From NCBI RefSeq assembly GCF_021283545.2, contig NZ_CP128540.1, positions 313,501 to 377,500 on the forward strand: a DNA stretch of 64,000 bases. Reading direction: 5' to 3'. Position numbers and translations under genes: made by a program. Shown piece by piece: positions 8,746 through 17,363 of this stretch (positions are counted from its first letter, which is position 1; each line of letters opens with the position of its first letter). This DNA is from Pseudomonas alloputida. Its GTDB lineage: Bacteria > Pseudomonadota > Gammaproteobacteria > Pseudomonadales > Pseudomonadaceae. Below the pieces are notes generated by a model. The model did no database searches. It had not been told where the DNA came from and worked only from the letters and a program-made list of their open reading frames with translations.

Positions 8746-9077
8746 GGCTGTTGTCCCTTTTATCGCTAAGAGAGTGCTGCTGTGATTTACGACCGATTCT
8801 GTGACGTGCGCGACAGCCTCGCAAGGACAGAATGTCGCCATGGCTGCTTTGGCTAAGAACAGGTCGTTTACGACTAAATCCCCTGCCAGGCAAGCACGCA
8901 CACTGAAGCCATTCACGGTACAGAGGGTTTGGTCACCCTCGCTCACACGCAGTGGATGTTGCTCGCTCTTGGCCCCGGTAGCTCACGGCTTCCCGGGGTT
9001 ATTTTTTTGCAACTGTTATTTATGTCAGTTGTTGGGAATCGATGCGCATGGTCCAGTAAGGCTCCGATATCTGGAGC
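8746..9077. other. Intergenic region with an orphan terminator
   Basis: A 332-bp stretch between a leftward gene and a rightward gene. It has no credible protein gene but ends in a strong plus-strand terminator at 8973-9008, implying a short transcript that starts within it. A weak promoter-like arrangement (TTGGCT, 17 nt, then GACTAA near 8849-8880) is present. It may encode a small RNA. Confidence 0.4.
8973..9008 (+). terminator. Rho-independent terminator with no upstream gene
   Basis: CCCCGG and CCGGGG arms enclose an inner AGC/GCT pair and are followed by TTATTTTTTT. The T-run lies only on the plus-strand side. No plus-strand gene lies between gbdR (8368) and here. Confidence 0.75.
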
Positions 9078-10664
9078 ATGAACATGAACCGGGAACAATT
9101 GAAATTCTGCTTGCTAGGTGCTGTGTTTCTTTTTGGAGGATGCACGGCTTCGGACCCTAGAACCCATCTCGACAGTTCGGCGGATACGCTGTTTCAGATC
9201 ACGCCAGACCAGAACCACGCCGCCCTTGAGAGGCAATCGGGTACTGACCAGTATTTGAAGCTTTTGTTGAATGTGGCAGAAGACGCTGAAGTTAAAGAAG
9301 TACAGGTCAAGCCTGGGCTTGTATCGAAAGATACGGCGACGCTATCAATGCCGCTGACTGACGGCCGAACGGTGAGTTTCAAGTTGTCAAGAAGCGATAG
9401 TGTTGCTTCGGGAATGGTAGGGTGGGTTGGCGATATGCCTTCCAACCGTAGACAACTCTACCCCTCACCTGCGGAAATCGATATGGATCCGCTCAACTGG
9501 GTTTCGTTGGTGAGTGACGGTAACCTGGTCGTTGGGGATATTCGGGTGGATGGGCAGCTCTACCGGTTAACGGCGGTTGGCAAAGGCCAGCAAGTCTTGG
9601 TCAAGGTTGATGAATCAAAATTACCACCAGAAGCAGCGCCGATCCCTGTTCCTGTACAAACGCAGGAAAAAACCAGATCACTCAGCACGTCTCAGTCGCG
9701 AAAAAGTACTATTAGGGTGCTATTCGTTACAACCCACCAGTCGAGGGCCATGTTTCCGAATTACAAGATCGAATTGGCGCAGGCGTTACAGAACGCCAAC
9801 CAATATTTGATCAATAGCAAAGTCGATGCTGTATACGAGCTGTCTGATATTTACGATTCTGACTACGACGAGACAGGCAAGTCTCCACAGACTCAGCTCA
9901 GCGATATGAAAGCTGATAAACCATTCGGGGCGAAAATTCATATCGAACGTGAAAAGGGGCGCGCCGATCTGGTATCAATGCTTTCGACGTTTAGCATTTA
10001 CTGTGGTATAGCGAACCTCACAGCTTCCGTGGAGAGGGCTTTTTCGGCAATTAGTTGCTTTGGTTCGTTAGGCCACGAATTAGGGCATAACATGGGGGCC
10101 GGTCATAAGGACGAGGCTCCAGTTGCGTCCCTACCCCCTTACGCTTATGGCTACCAGCATACAGCGCCAAATTTCCATACGCAGATGCGAACGTCGAATG
10201 GTGCCATTCCCTATCATTCAAACCCGCGGTTGCAGTATCAAGGGGTTCCTATGGGTACGGTAGATAAAAATGATGTGGCGCGGACTTTCAATGAAAATCG
10301 GGACACTGTTGCCAATTTTTATCCGGACCCTGCTCATCGCGTTCGTTTGTGGTTGTACGGGGCGAACCGGGGTTGCTTCATTGATTTGAAGCCGGGTGAA
10401 CAAGCCCTGCTCTCATGGTTTACGGAATGCAAGGATAATGATGTCAATCCCGTAAGGGTAGAGGTAAAGGACTTCTACAGTGGTTCGACCCCGAGAAAAT
10501 TATGCTTCGCCAATATTTTTTACACGGTAAATAGCTGCTATACGGGAAGTAACTTTTCTGGGGATTTCGTCATAACGAGTGTACATACTGGCGGTGGTAA
10601 ACCAGAAGGGTTCAAATTTACAAGAAGACTGATAGGGCCAGTCTATAGGGTGTCATACGAGTGA
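9078..10664 (+). CDS. Putative metzincin (M12B-like) zinc protease lipoprotein
   Basis: A 528-aa protein with a lipoprotein signal (GAVFLFGGC, lipidated Cys about residue 22, or 20 if the second ATG at 9084 is used). Residues 333-343 read HELGHNMGAGH, the extended metzincin zinc site HExxHxxGxxH. Further on, PYAYGY and the NPRLQYQGVPMGT segment followed by VARTFNENRDTVANF resemble the end of reprolysin (M12B) domains, with a possible Met-turn at TQMRTSNG. The roughly 230 residues after the lipobox would be a pro- or accessory domain, and the last 95 residues form an extra cysteine-bearing domain I cannot name. With Thr at +2 after the Cys, outer-membrane anchoring is likely. Codon use is clearly more AT-rich than its neighbours, suggesting horizontal acquisition. 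The target is unknown. Confidence 0.8.
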   Translation: MNMNREQLKFCLLGAVFLFGGCTASDPRTHLDSSADTLFQITPDQNHAALERQSGTDQYLKLLLNVAEDAEVKEVQVKPGLVSKDTATLSMPLTDGRTVSFKLSRSDSVASGMVGWVGDMPSNRRQLYPSPAEIDMDPLNWVSLVSDGNLVVGDIRVDGQLYRLTAVGKGQQVLVKVDESKLPPEAAPIPVPVQTQEKTRSLSTSQSRKSTIRVLFVTTHQSRAMFPNYKIELAQALQNANQYLINSKVDAVYELSDIYDSDYDETGKSPQTQLSDMKADKPFGAKIHIEREKGRADLVSMLSTFSIYCGIANLTASVERAFSAISCFGSLGHELGHNMGAGHKDEAPVASLPPYAYGYQHTAPNFHTQMRTSNGAIPYHSNPRLQYQGVPMGTVDKNDVARTFNENRDTVANFYPDPAHRVRLWLYGANRGCFIDLKPGEQALLSWFTECKDNDVNPVRVEVKDFYSGSTPRKLCFANIFYTVNSCYTGSNFSGDFVITSVHTGGGKPEGFKFTRRLIGPVYRVSYE

Positions 10665-10710
10665 TCGTTATGATTGTCCGCTTCTATGCTGTCTGATTGT
10701 TGCGAGTGAG

Positions 10711-10749
10711 GGCGCCAAGGTGCTTCGTATCTATGGAGACCTTGGCGCC
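10711..10749. terminator. 11-bp perfect inverted repeat between convergent genes
   Basis: GGCGCCAAGGT and ACCTTGGCGCC flank a 17-nt loop, midway between the convergent protease and thioesterase genes. There is no T-run. It could be a bidirectional transcript end or a remnant of an insertion. Confidence 0.5.
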
Positions 10750-10763
10750 GGTTCTCTGGTTAT

Positions 10764-11234
10764 TCAAGCAGGAAGTTTTATCGTACGCCCCATATATTGC
10801 GGCGCCTGCGCACCCTCCTGTTGCTCTACCAAGTGATTCAACCGGCAAACAGTCGTGTGCCCAAAAGGTGCTGACTGCGGCCCCGCCAGGTCCACGTGCA
10901 GTAACATCTGCTCGCTTGCCGCCAGCACCTCGTCGAACCCTGCCCGGTGCAGGCTGTGATACACGTGAAGACGCTTGCGATCAAAGCCGAGGATCTGTGT
11001 CTGCACCCACACCTCGGTGCCCAGCTTCACCTCGTGCAAATAATTGATATGCGCCTCCAGCGTGAACAGCGAGTTACCGCTTTGCCCGCGGCTATCGGCG
11101 TCCAGGCCGATGCGGTCCATCAGAGCATCGGTGGCGTAGCTGAAGATCAGCAGGTAGAAGGCATCGCGCAGGTGGCCGTTGTAATCGACCCAGTCCTCCT
11201 GGACCGTGGTGCGGTAGGTGATCAGAGCGGGCAT
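10764..11234 (-). CDS. cdhB: Betainyl-CoA thioesterase (carnitine catabolism)
   Basis: A 156-aa single hotdog-fold acyl-CoA thioesterase. The segment VQEDWVDYNGHLRDAFYL carries the usual Asp-Tyr-Asn-Gly-His pattern of 4HBT-like enzymes near residues 15-22. In the characterised carnitine route the enzyme hydrolyses betainyl-CoA, made by the BKACE enzyme CdhC, to glycine betaine and CoA. The gene starts 10 bp after cdhA in the same leftward transcript (caiX-cdhC-cdhA-cdhB), which supports this assignment over a generic thioesterase. It is the last gene of the operon, converging with the AT-rich metalloprotease gene. Confidence 0.87.
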   Translation of the reverse strand: MPALITYRTTVQEDWVDYNGHLRDAFYLLIFSYATDALMDRIGLDADSRGQSGNSLFTLEAHINYLHEVKLGTEVWVQTQILGFDRKRLHVYHSLHRAGFDEVLAASEQMLLHVDLAGPQSAPFGHTTVCRLNHLVEQQEGAQAPQYMGRTIKLPA

Positions 11235-11244
11235 CTTGGTCTCC

Positions 11245-12210
11245 TTAATCGCTGAACGACAGGCCGTGACTGGCCTTGCTGGACTTCACCGCTTCCAGTA
11301 CCGCCAGCAGGGTGTCGTCACGGTAGCGCTCCAGTGCAGCGATGCTGCGCTCGCCCTGTTGCTCGGAAGTGCCGCTCACCACATCGTCGATCAGCTTGTC
11401 GGTCAGTTCCGGTGCTGGCAGGTACGTCCAGGGCAGCTTCAGGGCTGGGCCGAACTGTGACATGAAGTGGCGCATGCCGGCATCGCCACCGGCCAGGGTA
11501 TAGGTAAGGAATGTGCCCATGAACGACCAGCGCAAGCCTGCGCCAAAGCGAATCGCGTCGTCGATTTCGCCCGTGGTGGCAACTCCGTCGTTGACCAGGT
11601 GCAAGGCCTCGCGCCAGAGCGCTTCGAGCAGGCGGTCGGCGATGAAGCCTGGCACTTCCTTGCGCACATGCAGCGGGCGCATGCCGAGTGCGGTGTAGAT
11701 GGTTTTGGCAGCTTCAATAGCCTCGGGTGAGGTGCGGCTACCGCCGACGATCTCCACCAGCGGCAGCAGGTAAACTGGGTTGAACGGGTGGCCGACGACG
11801 CAGCGTTCAGGGTGAGTCGACGACTCGTAGAACTCGCTGGGCAACAGGCCCGAAGTGCTTGAGCCGATGATTGCGTCAGGCTTGGCTGCGGCGCTGATTT
11901 TGGCGTGCAGGTCGAGCTTGAGGTCCAGGCGCTCTGGTGCGCTTTCCTGGATGAAATCGGCGTTGCGCACGCATTCCTCGATGGTTGCCACGAACTTCAG
12001 GCGGTCTTGCGATGCGCCAGGGGCCAGGCCTTGTTTTTCCAGTGCCGGCCAGGCGTTGGCGACACGTTTGCGCAGTGCCTGTTCGGCGCCGGGCGCCGGG
12101 TCCCAGGCCACCACATCCAGGCCATGGGCCAGGGCGCGGGCGACCCAGCCGCTGCCGATCACGCCGCTACCCAGGGCGGCGAAGGTTTTGATTTCAGTGA
12201 TAAAGGGCAT
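11245..12210 (-). CDS. cdhA: L-carnitine dehydrogenase
   Basis: NAD-dependent oxidation of L-carnitine to 3-dehydrocarnitine. The 321-aa protein belongs to the 3-hydroxyacyl-CoA dehydrogenase superfamily: Rossmann motif GSGVIGSG is at residues 14-21, the catalytic-region [11 protein letters not shown] follows, and [14 protein letters not shown] is the conserved His-Pro-Phe-Asn segment, followed by an all-alpha C-terminal domain. Length fits carnitine dehydrogenases without the fused thioesterase found in some bacteria; here the thioesterase is the separate next gene. Its place between the BKACE gene and the thioesterase, under the divergent cdhR, identifies it more firmly than sequence alone. 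Confidence 0.92.
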   Translation of the reverse strand: MPFITEIKTFAALGSGVIGSGWVARALAHGLDVVAWDPAPGAEQALRKRVANAWPALEKQGLAPGASQDRLKFVATIEECVRNADFIQESAPERLDLKLDLHAKISAAAKPDAIIGSSTSGLLPSEFYESSTHPERCVVGHPFNPVYLLPLVEIVGGSRTSPEAIEAAKTIYTALGMRPLHVRKEVPGFIADRLLEALWREALHLVNDGVATTGEIDDAIRFGAGLRWSFMGTFLTYTLAGGDAGMRHFMSQFGPALKLPWTYLPAPELTDKLIDDVVSGTSEQQGERSIAALERYRDDTLLAVLEAVKSSKASHGLSFSD

Positions 12211-12255
12211 AGCTGGTCCTCAGGGTAAAACACAGTAATCAGGGTTCATGGCTAA

Positions 12256-12346
12256 CCCTGTGGGAGCGGGCATGCCCGCGAACACCGGCACGGCCGGTGC
12301 CATCCATCGCGTTGCCTGCTTCACGGGCACGCCCGCTCCCACAGGG
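12256..12346. repeat. REP pair inside the carnitine operon
   Basis: Inverted REP units at about 12256-12286 and 12319-12346 lie between cdhC and cdhA. Being inside the operon, they may tune relative expression or mRNA decay. Confidence 0.88.
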
Positions 12347-12376
12347 TCTTCGGCGCATTTGCGATCGTTGAAAGGA

Positions 12377-13261
12377 TCAGCGGCGCTTGAGGTTCATTTT
12401 TTCCCGGCCTTCTGCCGGGCTGAGCACGCGGCCACCCATGCGGGTGATGATCTCGCTGGCGCGTTCCACCAGTTGGCCATTGCTGGCCAGCACGCCACGG
12501 TCCAGATACAAGTTGTCTTCCAGGCCCACCCGCACATTGCCGCCGAGCAACACGGCCTGCGCGGCCATGGGCATCTGCATGCGGCCGATGCCGAAGCCGG
12601 CCCAGGTGACGTTGGCAGGCAGGTTGTCGACCATGGCCTTCATGGTGGTGGTGTCAGCCGGTGCGCCCCACGGGATGCCCAGGCACAGCTGGAACAACGG
12701 GTCTTCGAGCAGGCCTTCCTTCATCATTTGCTTGGCGAACCACAGGTGGCCGGTATCGAAGATTTCCAGCTCGGCCTTCACCCCCAGTTCGGTAATGCGC
12801 TTGGCGCCGGCGCGCAGTTGGGCCGGGGTGGACACGTAGATCGAGTTGCCGTCACCGAAGTTGAGGGTGCCGCAATCGAGGGTGCAGATTTCCGGCAACA
12901 GTGCTTCGACATGGGCCAGGCGCTCCAGCGGGCCGATCAGGTCGGTGCCAGGGCCGAACGCCAGCGGCGTTTCACCCGGGCCGATTTCCAGGTCGCCGCC
13001 CATGCCGGCGGTGAGGTTGACGATGATGTCCACGTCGGCTTCGCGGATACGCTCCATGACTTCGCGGTACAGCGCCACATCGCGGCTGAAGCGGCCGGTC
13101 TGCGGGTCGCGGACGTGGCAGTGGACCACGGTGGCGCCGGCCTTGGCGGCCTCTACGGCGGATTCGGCGATCTGTTTGGGGGTGACCGGGACCAGGTGGC
13201 TTTTCGAGGCGGTGTCGCCGGCGCCGGTGAGGGCGCAGGTGATGATGACGTCGTGGTTCAT
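12377..13261 (-). CDS. cdhC: 3-keto acid cleavage enzyme (BKACE), dehydrocarnitine cleavage
   Basis: Member of the BKACE (DUF849) family, 294 aa. These TIM-barrel zinc enzymes cleave a beta-keto acid with acetyl-CoA. In the carnitine pathway, 3-dehydrocarnitine plus acetyl-CoA gives betainyl-CoA plus acetoacetate. The metal-binding HCHVRDP motif (His47 and His49) is intact, and the start [17 protein letters not shown] is typical. It lies between caiX and cdhA in the leftward carnitine operon, with REP pairs in both flanking gaps. Substrate assignment rests on this context. Confidence 0.92.
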   Translation of the reverse strand: MNHDVIITCALTGAGDTASKSHLVPVTPKQIAESAVEAAKAGATVVHCHVRDPQTGRFSRDVALYREVMERIREADVDIIVNLTAGMGGDLEIGPGETPLAFGPGTDLIGPLERLAHVEALLPEICTLDCGTLNFGDGNSIYVSTPAQLRAGAKRITELGVKAELEIFDTGHLWFAKQMMKEGLLEDPLFQLCLGIPWGAPADTTTMKAMVDNLPANVTWAGFGIGRMQMPMAAQAVLLGGNVRVGLEDNLYLDRGVLASNGQLVERASEIITRMGGRVLSPAEGREKMNLKRR

Positions 13262-13290
13262 GGTGCAGTTCCTTGTGATGTCGGTGTTGG

Positions 13291-13379
13291 CTTTTTCGCG
13301 GGCATGCCCGCTCCCACAGGATCAATGTGATCCCGAGTGTGGCGCTGTACCCGTGGGAGCGGGCTTGCCCGCGAAAGGG
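13291..13379. repeat. REP pair between caiX and cdhC
   Basis: Inverted REP units at 13291-13320 and 13351-13379, the second such pair interrupting the carnitine operon. A barrier here would favour the binding protein caiX over downstream enzymes. Confidence 0.88.
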
Positions 13380-13384
13380 CCCTG

Positions 13385-14329
13385 TCAGTTGGCGGTAAGC
13401 TTGAGGTTGTCCGCAGCCGGCTTGCCATCGAAGGTGGTCACACCCTCAAGCCAGCGGGCCTTGTCCTCGGGGTGGTCCTTGAGCCACTGGCGGGCTGATT
13501 CCAGCGCGTCCTTGTGGTCGAGCAGTGGCTGCATCATGCGGCTCTCGTCCTCGGCGCTGAACTTCAGGTTGGCCAGCAGGCGGAGGGCATTGGGGCAGCG
13601 TTCGGCATAGTCCGGAGCCGTCACCGTCCACACCGTCGCGCGGCCTTCGTCAGGGCCGAGTGCATCCTGGCTGTCACCCAGGTAGGCCATGTCGATGTTC
13701 ACGTTCATCGGGTGTGGCGCCCAGCCGAAGAACACCACGGCCTCCTTGCGCCGCACGGCGCGGTCGACGGCGGCGAGCATGCCGGCCTCGCTGGACTCGA
13801 CCAGCTGGAACTTGCCCAGGTCGAACTGGTTCTTGGTGATCATTGCCTTGATCTGGGTGTTGGCGCCGGAACCCGGTTCGATGCCATAGATCTTGCCGCC
13901 CAGCTCTTTCTCGAACTTGTGGATGTCGGCGAAAGTCTTCAGGCCCTTGTCGTAGAGGTATTTCGGCACGGCCAAGGTGGCGCGCGCGTCCTCCAGGCTT
14001 GGCTTGTCCAGCACCTTGACCTGGTTGGCATCGACGAACGGGGTAATGGTCTGGGTCATGATCGGGTTCCAGTAACCCAGGAACATGTCCAGGCGTTTGT
14101 CGCGGATGCCGGCGAAGATGATCTGTTGCGAGGCACTGGTCTGTTTGGTCTGGTACCCCAGGCCGTCGAGCAGTACCTGGGCCATGGCGCTGGTGGCAAT
14201 GACGTCGGTCCAGTTGACCACGCCCAGGCGCACGTTTTTGCAGGCGGCGGGCTCGGCGGCGAAAAGCGGGGTGGCGACGATGCTGCTCAGGGCAAGGGGC
14301 AACAGGCTGCGGCGGATCAAGCTGTGCAT
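13385..14329 (-). CDS. caiX: Carnitine-binding periplasmic protein
   Basis: OpuAC-type substrate-binding protein, 314 aa, paralogous to ChoX. I chose the ATG at 14329, with GGAG 8-10 nt upstream, because it gives a clean signal peptide (MHSLIRRSLLPLALSS, cleavage near LFA-AEP); an upstream in-frame ATG would add eight residues. Aromatic ligand-box segments VVNWTDV, LGYWNPIM and FGWAPHPM mirror those of ChoX. There is no permease or ATPase gene nearby, so it probably feeds ChoWV, as shown for CaiX in other pseudomonads. It is the first gene of the carnitine operon and divergent from cdhR. Confidence 0.9.
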   Translation of the reverse strand: MHSLIRRSLLPLALSSIVATPLFAAEPAACKNVRLGVVNWTDVIATSAMAQVLLDGLGYQTKQTSASQQIIFAGIRDKRLDMFLGYWNPIMTQTITPFVDANQVKVLDKPSLEDARATLAVPKYLYDKGLKTFADIHKFEKELGGKIYGIEPGSGANTQIKAMITKNQFDLGKFQLVESSEAGMLAAVDRAVRRKEAVVFFGWAPHPMNVNIDMAYLGDSQDALGPDEGRATVWTVTAPDYAERCPNALRLLANLKFSAEDESRMMQPLLDHKDALESARQWLKDHPEDKARWLEGVTTFDGKPAADNLKLTAN

Positions 14330-14473
14330 GGTGGCTCTCCATCGGCAGTGCATATTGTTATTGAGGGCGGCCTCTGCGGACCGTGTGAATACGCTACGCT
14401 GGCGTTACCTTGCCCAAGCGCACGCTAGCGACAGGAATTAGCACCGGGGCGACCAGTTTCTGTGGAGGAGGGG
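14330..14473. promoter_or_regulatory. caiX / cdhR divergent promoter region
   Basis: This 144-bp region between caiX and cdhR must carry both promoters and probably the CdhR operator. Related half-sites such as cgctacgctggcg (about 14391-14404) and gcacgctagcgac are visible, but I cannot define the operator. Confidence 0.4.
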
Positions 14474-15421
14474 ATGATGGAGACGATTGCCTTTCTGTTG
14501 GTGCCCGGCTTTTCTGCCATGGGGTTCATTTCGGCAGTGGAGCCACTGCGGGTGGCCAATCGTTTTGGTGGGCAGTTGTACCGGTGGCAGGTGCTTAGCC
14601 TGGACGGTGAGGCGGTGCTGGCGAGCAATGGCATGTCGATCAATGCCGATGCCGCCCTGGGGGAGGGCGAGCCGGCCAACATCCTGCTGGTGGTCGCGGG
14701 CTTCGAACCACTGGCCAATGTCGCACCCAAACTGCTGCATGCGTTGCGCCGGCTCAACCACGAAGCTGTCATGCTCGGTGGCATCGATACGGGCGCGATG
14801 GTGCTGGCCGAGGCAGGGCTGCTCGAGGGCTACCGGGCGACATTGCATTGGGAGGCGCTGGAGGCATTCAAGGAACGCTATCCAGGCCTTCAAGCCACCC
14901 AGGAGCTGTTCGAGATCGACCGCAGCCGCATCACCTGTGCCGGCGGAACGGCCTCGATCGACTTGATGCTGCACCTGATTGCCCAGTCTCACGGCAGCGA
15001 ACTGGCGGTCAAGGTGTCCGAGCAGTTCGTGCTGGGTCGCATCCGTCAGCGCCAGGACCACCAGCGCATGCAGATCGGTGCGCGTTATGGCATCAGCAAC
15101 AAGAAGCTGGTCCATGCCATTGGCGAAATGGAAAAACACATCGAGCCACCGCTGAGTACGCTGGAACTGGCTGCCGCGATCAAGGTGACAAGGCGTCAAC
15201 TGGAGCGTTTGTTTCGCATGCACCTGGATGCAACACCGAGTGGTTTCTATCTCGGGTTACGGCTGGACAAGGCGCGCCAGCTGTTGGCCCAGACCGACAT
15301 GTCGGTGACTGAAGTCAGCCTTGCGTGCGGGTTTGAACTGCCATCCTATTTCACGCGGCGCTACAAGCTGAGGTTTGGACGGTGCCCGCGGGAAGAGCGA
15401 CGGCCCAGCGGTACAAAGTGA
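14474..15421 (+). CDS. cdhR: GlxA/AraC-family carnitine regulator
   Basis: A 315-aa regulator with the same layout as GbdR: DJ-1/PfpI-like domain (IAFLLVPGFSAMGFISAVEPLR) and C-terminal AraC HTH pair (LAAAIKVTRRQLERLFRMHL, then VSLACGFELPSYFTRRYKLRFG). I place the start at 14474 or 14477, just after GGAGGAGGGG; an upstream in-frame GTG at 14462 overlaps that ribosome site. It is divergent from caiX-cdhCAB, the arrangement in which CdhR activates carnitine catabolism in P. aeruginosa. Together with GbdR it gives two nested regulators of one pathway. It converges with the next gene with only 3 bp between stops. Confidence 0.92.
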   Translation: MMETIAFLLVPGFSAMGFISAVEPLRVANRFGGQLYRWQVLSLDGEAVLASNGMSINADAALGEGEPANILLVVAGFEPLANVAPKLLHALRRLNHEAVMLGGIDTGAMVLAEAGLLEGYRATLHWEALEAFKERYPGLQATQELFEIDRSRITCAGGTASIDLMLHLIAQSHGSELAVKVSEQFVLGRIRQRQDHQRMQIGARYGISNKKLVHAIGEMEKHIEPPLSTLELAAAIKVTRRQLERLFRMHLDATPSGFYLGLRLDKARQLLAQTDMSVTEVSLACGFELPSYFTRRYKLRFGRCPREERRPSGTK

Positions 15422-15424
15422 GCT

Positions 15425-16042
15425 TCAATCCAGTTCACGCTCGAGAATGGCCCTTAGCTTTTCGCGATTCCTTGCTTGCAGATCCTCGCGAAGCGGGGCG
15501 AACCCCGCTGCATTGAAGCGTGCACCGAGGTGATCGAATATCAGGTTCAACTTTCTGGTGGGCTCGACCGGGTCGGTAATGCAGTAGGCGTAAAACAGGA
15601 TCGCAACCGGGACCTGGTCCCCCTCATGGTCCATTTCGATACTGAGATGTGAAGAGGCGTTCATGACGGTGAAGGTACGCGTACCTGCCGACTGCAGAGC
15701 GGCTTGAACATTTTCGTCGAGGCTCTTGAACCAAGGCCCTTTTTCGCGAGGCGGGGGTAGAAAGCCACTGTACACATCGCTTAATGCAAGCAAGTGCGGC
15801 TCATACACAATGGTTTTATGTGTATGTTCGAGCAGGGTGAATTTCAATGATTGCAAGGTGGCGATAGCGACAGTGAACCATTGCTGAGGCTGGGTTTCCA
15901 TCGAGTATTTTTCATTGGCTACTGCTTGCGAATAACGCAGGCATAGCTGCAAATCTTCCCATGTATCGAGTGTCAGCCAGGGCGCAGGCTTGATGCTTAG
16001 CCGCTCCTCGAATATTCGGGTGTCCAGGCTCGTATCGTCCAT
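15425..16042 (-). CDS. Hypothetical protein, paralogue of the upstream neighbour
   Basis: A 205-aa soluble protein with no signal peptide, membrane segment or catalytic motif. The ATG at 16042 has AAGGAG 9 nt upstream. The segment AVANEKYSMETQPQQWFTVA lines up with ELANKKFDKETQQREWYNFY of the neighbouring upstream gene, and both proteins continue with a similar helix-strand pattern, so I judge the two distant tandem paralogues. I do not recognise the family. Placed after the 16116-16808 gene with a hairpin between, it may be translated from the same mRNA. Codon use is slightly less GC-biased than in the catabolic genes. Confidence 0.75.
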   Translation of the reverse strand: MDDTSLDTRIFEERLSIKPAPWLTLDTWEDLQLCLRYSQAVANEKYSMETQPQQWFTVAIATLQSLKFTLLEHTHKTIVYEPHLLALSDVYSGFLPPPREKGPWFKSLDENVQAALQSAGTRTFTVMNASSHLSIEMDHEGDQVPVAILFYAYCITDPVEPTRKLNLIFDHLGARFNAAGFAPLREDLQARNREKLRAILERELD

Positions 16043-16078
16043 GTGGCATTGCTCCTTGATGGATGCAGATGACCAGAA

Positions 16079-16106
16079 CCGGGTACCAGCGCGCTCTGGT
16101 ACCCGG
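16079..16106 (-). terminator. 11-bp perfect hairpin between tandem paralogues
   Basis: CCGGGTACCAG and CTGGTACCCGG flank a 6-nt loop just after the stop of the 16116-16808 gene. There is no T-run, so partial termination or 3'-end protection is likely. Confidence 0.55.
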
Positions 16107-16115
16107 CCTCGCTAA

Positions 16116-16808
16116 TCAGATAGCGAGAAACGCGCCGAGGTCGCCTTTGATCTTCTCATTCACAAGGTCACGTGCAGCGTCGAAGTGACGAACGCTGAAC
16201 GTGCCTTGTTGCGAAGCGCGATAGACGCGGGTAGAGGTTTTGTCGACCTTGCGGGTCAGGGCGCCTTCACGCTCGACTTTCGAGTCGTAGCTGGCCTGGA
16301 AGCTGGTCATGTGCATCGCGGGCAGGCCTTGTGGCGTCATTTCGCACTGGGCGACCACGAAGTTGCTCGATTTGCCGGTTTCGCTATGGCTGTGCTTTTC
16401 CAGGTGCGCCTTGACTTCCGGTTTCTGCACGACAATTTGCAGAACACGGCGGGCGCAGGCGGCGCGACGAGGGTCCGCGGAGACGCTGATGGTGACGGAC
16501 TTGGTGATCAGCTCTGCCAGGGTCAGGTTGTCCTCATCAATGGCATCTTCGGCATGTGCTGCGCCCGTCATGGTCCAGCCGAACTTGATCAGGCCATCGT
16601 TGTAGAAGTTGTACCACTCGCGCTGCTGGGTCTCCTTGTCGAACTTCTTGTTGGCCAGTTCGGTCATCAAGCGCATGCCGGCCAGGATGTCTTCTGCAAT
16701 GTTGGCAGGCACATTGTCAGCGAAGATGCAGATGGTCTGGCCGGTAGCGGCTACGCGCTCTTGACCCTCTTTGCGGATTTTTTCCATTTCAACTTTGATG
16801 TCAGCCAC
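16116..16808 (-). CDS. Hypothetical protein, paralogue of the downstream neighbour
   Basis: A 230-aa soluble protein starting MADIKVEMEKIRKEG from a GTG at 16808 with AAGGAA 8 nt upstream; an ATG at 16844 in the same frame lacks a ribosome site. No secretion signal or known domain is visible. It contains an ETQQREW motif shared with the adjacent 15425-16042 protein, and a cysteine pair (ACARR). The two-gene set sits between cdhR and an LprI-like gene and has no obvious link to carnitine. The family is unknown to me; I would compare it with proteins of secretion-associated or inclusion-body type before guessing a role. Confidence 0.75.
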   Translation of the reverse strand: MADIKVEMEKIRKEGQERVAATGQTICIFADNVPANIAEDILAGMRLMTELANKKFDKETQQREWYNFYNDGLIKFGWTMTGAAHAEDAIDEDNLTLAELITKSVTISVSADPRRAACARRVLQIVVQKPEVKAHLEKHSHSETGKSSNFVVAQCEMTPQGLPAMHMTSFQASYDSKVEREGALTRKVDKTSTRVYRASQQGTFSVRHFDAARDLVNEKIKGDLGAFLAI

Positions 16809-16946
16809 TTTGTAATTCCTTGATAGTTGTGAGTTCCAAGACACACATGGTGAGCACGTGGTCTGGGGGCACTATCGAGCAATTACGCAGGGGGCATCAG
16901 CGGCATGTTGTTCCTCTGGAGTTGATCCTTCACTCGCGCGTGCTGA

Positions 16947-17363
16947 TCAATCTTCGGGTGCCGGCTCGTCACTGTTTTGCGAGCCCAGGCTGCGCAAATA
17001 CTCCGCCCGCTCATCGCTGCGCTGTGCAATGCAGCTGTTCCAGGCGATCTGGTAGGCGTTGCTGCCGGGTTGTTCAGCATGGGTTTCGACCTTGCAGTCT
17101 GCATCGCGCAGTTGGCTCCAGACTTTCTCGGCTGCCTCTATTCGCGACATCAGGCCAGCCTCGTCGCCAAACTGATCACGCATGCGCTCGATCAGTTCGT
17201 CGTAGGCCGACTGCAGCTCACGCTCGGCGACCTGCTTGTTGAATGCTGCACAGGCGAACGTTTGCTGGTCGGTCTCCACATTGTCGCAAGGTGTGCTTTC
17301 TTCCTCATCGGCCTGGGCCCCGCTCACGATGGCCAGCAGCACCAGCCATGCCATTGATTTCAT
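16947..17363 (-). CDS. LprI-like (DUF1311) periplasmic protein
   Basis: A 138-aa secreted protein. The ATG at 17363 follows GAGGAG by 7 nt and gives a short signal peptide (MKSMAWLVLLAIVSGAQA). The mature part has the DUF1311/LprI pattern: paired cysteines and the repeat-like CDNVETDQQTFACAAFNKQV, then helices with W and C near the end (NSCIAQRSDERAEYL). The family includes lysozyme inhibitors, but many members are uncharacterised, so the role is uncertain. It is transcribed divergently from the dipeptidase gene at 17649. Confidence 0.82.
   Translation of the reverse strand: MKSMAWLVLLAIVSGAQADEEESTPCDNVETDQQTFACAAFNKQVAERELQSAYDELIERMRDQFGDEAGLMSRIEAAEKVWSQLRDADCKVETHAEQPGSNAYQIAWNSCIAQRSDERAEYLRSLGSQNSDEPAPED

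Noticed and set aside
8801..9160. A 119-residue plus-strand frame between the small hypothetical and metzincin genes
   Set aside because: It crosses a strong terminator, overlaps the metzincin gene start in another frame, has no ribosome site and no protein-like pattern.
15425..17363. A phage or toxin-antitoxin module
   Set aside because: The genes have no phage or toxin motif, and the LprI-like protein is a common chromosomal exported protein.
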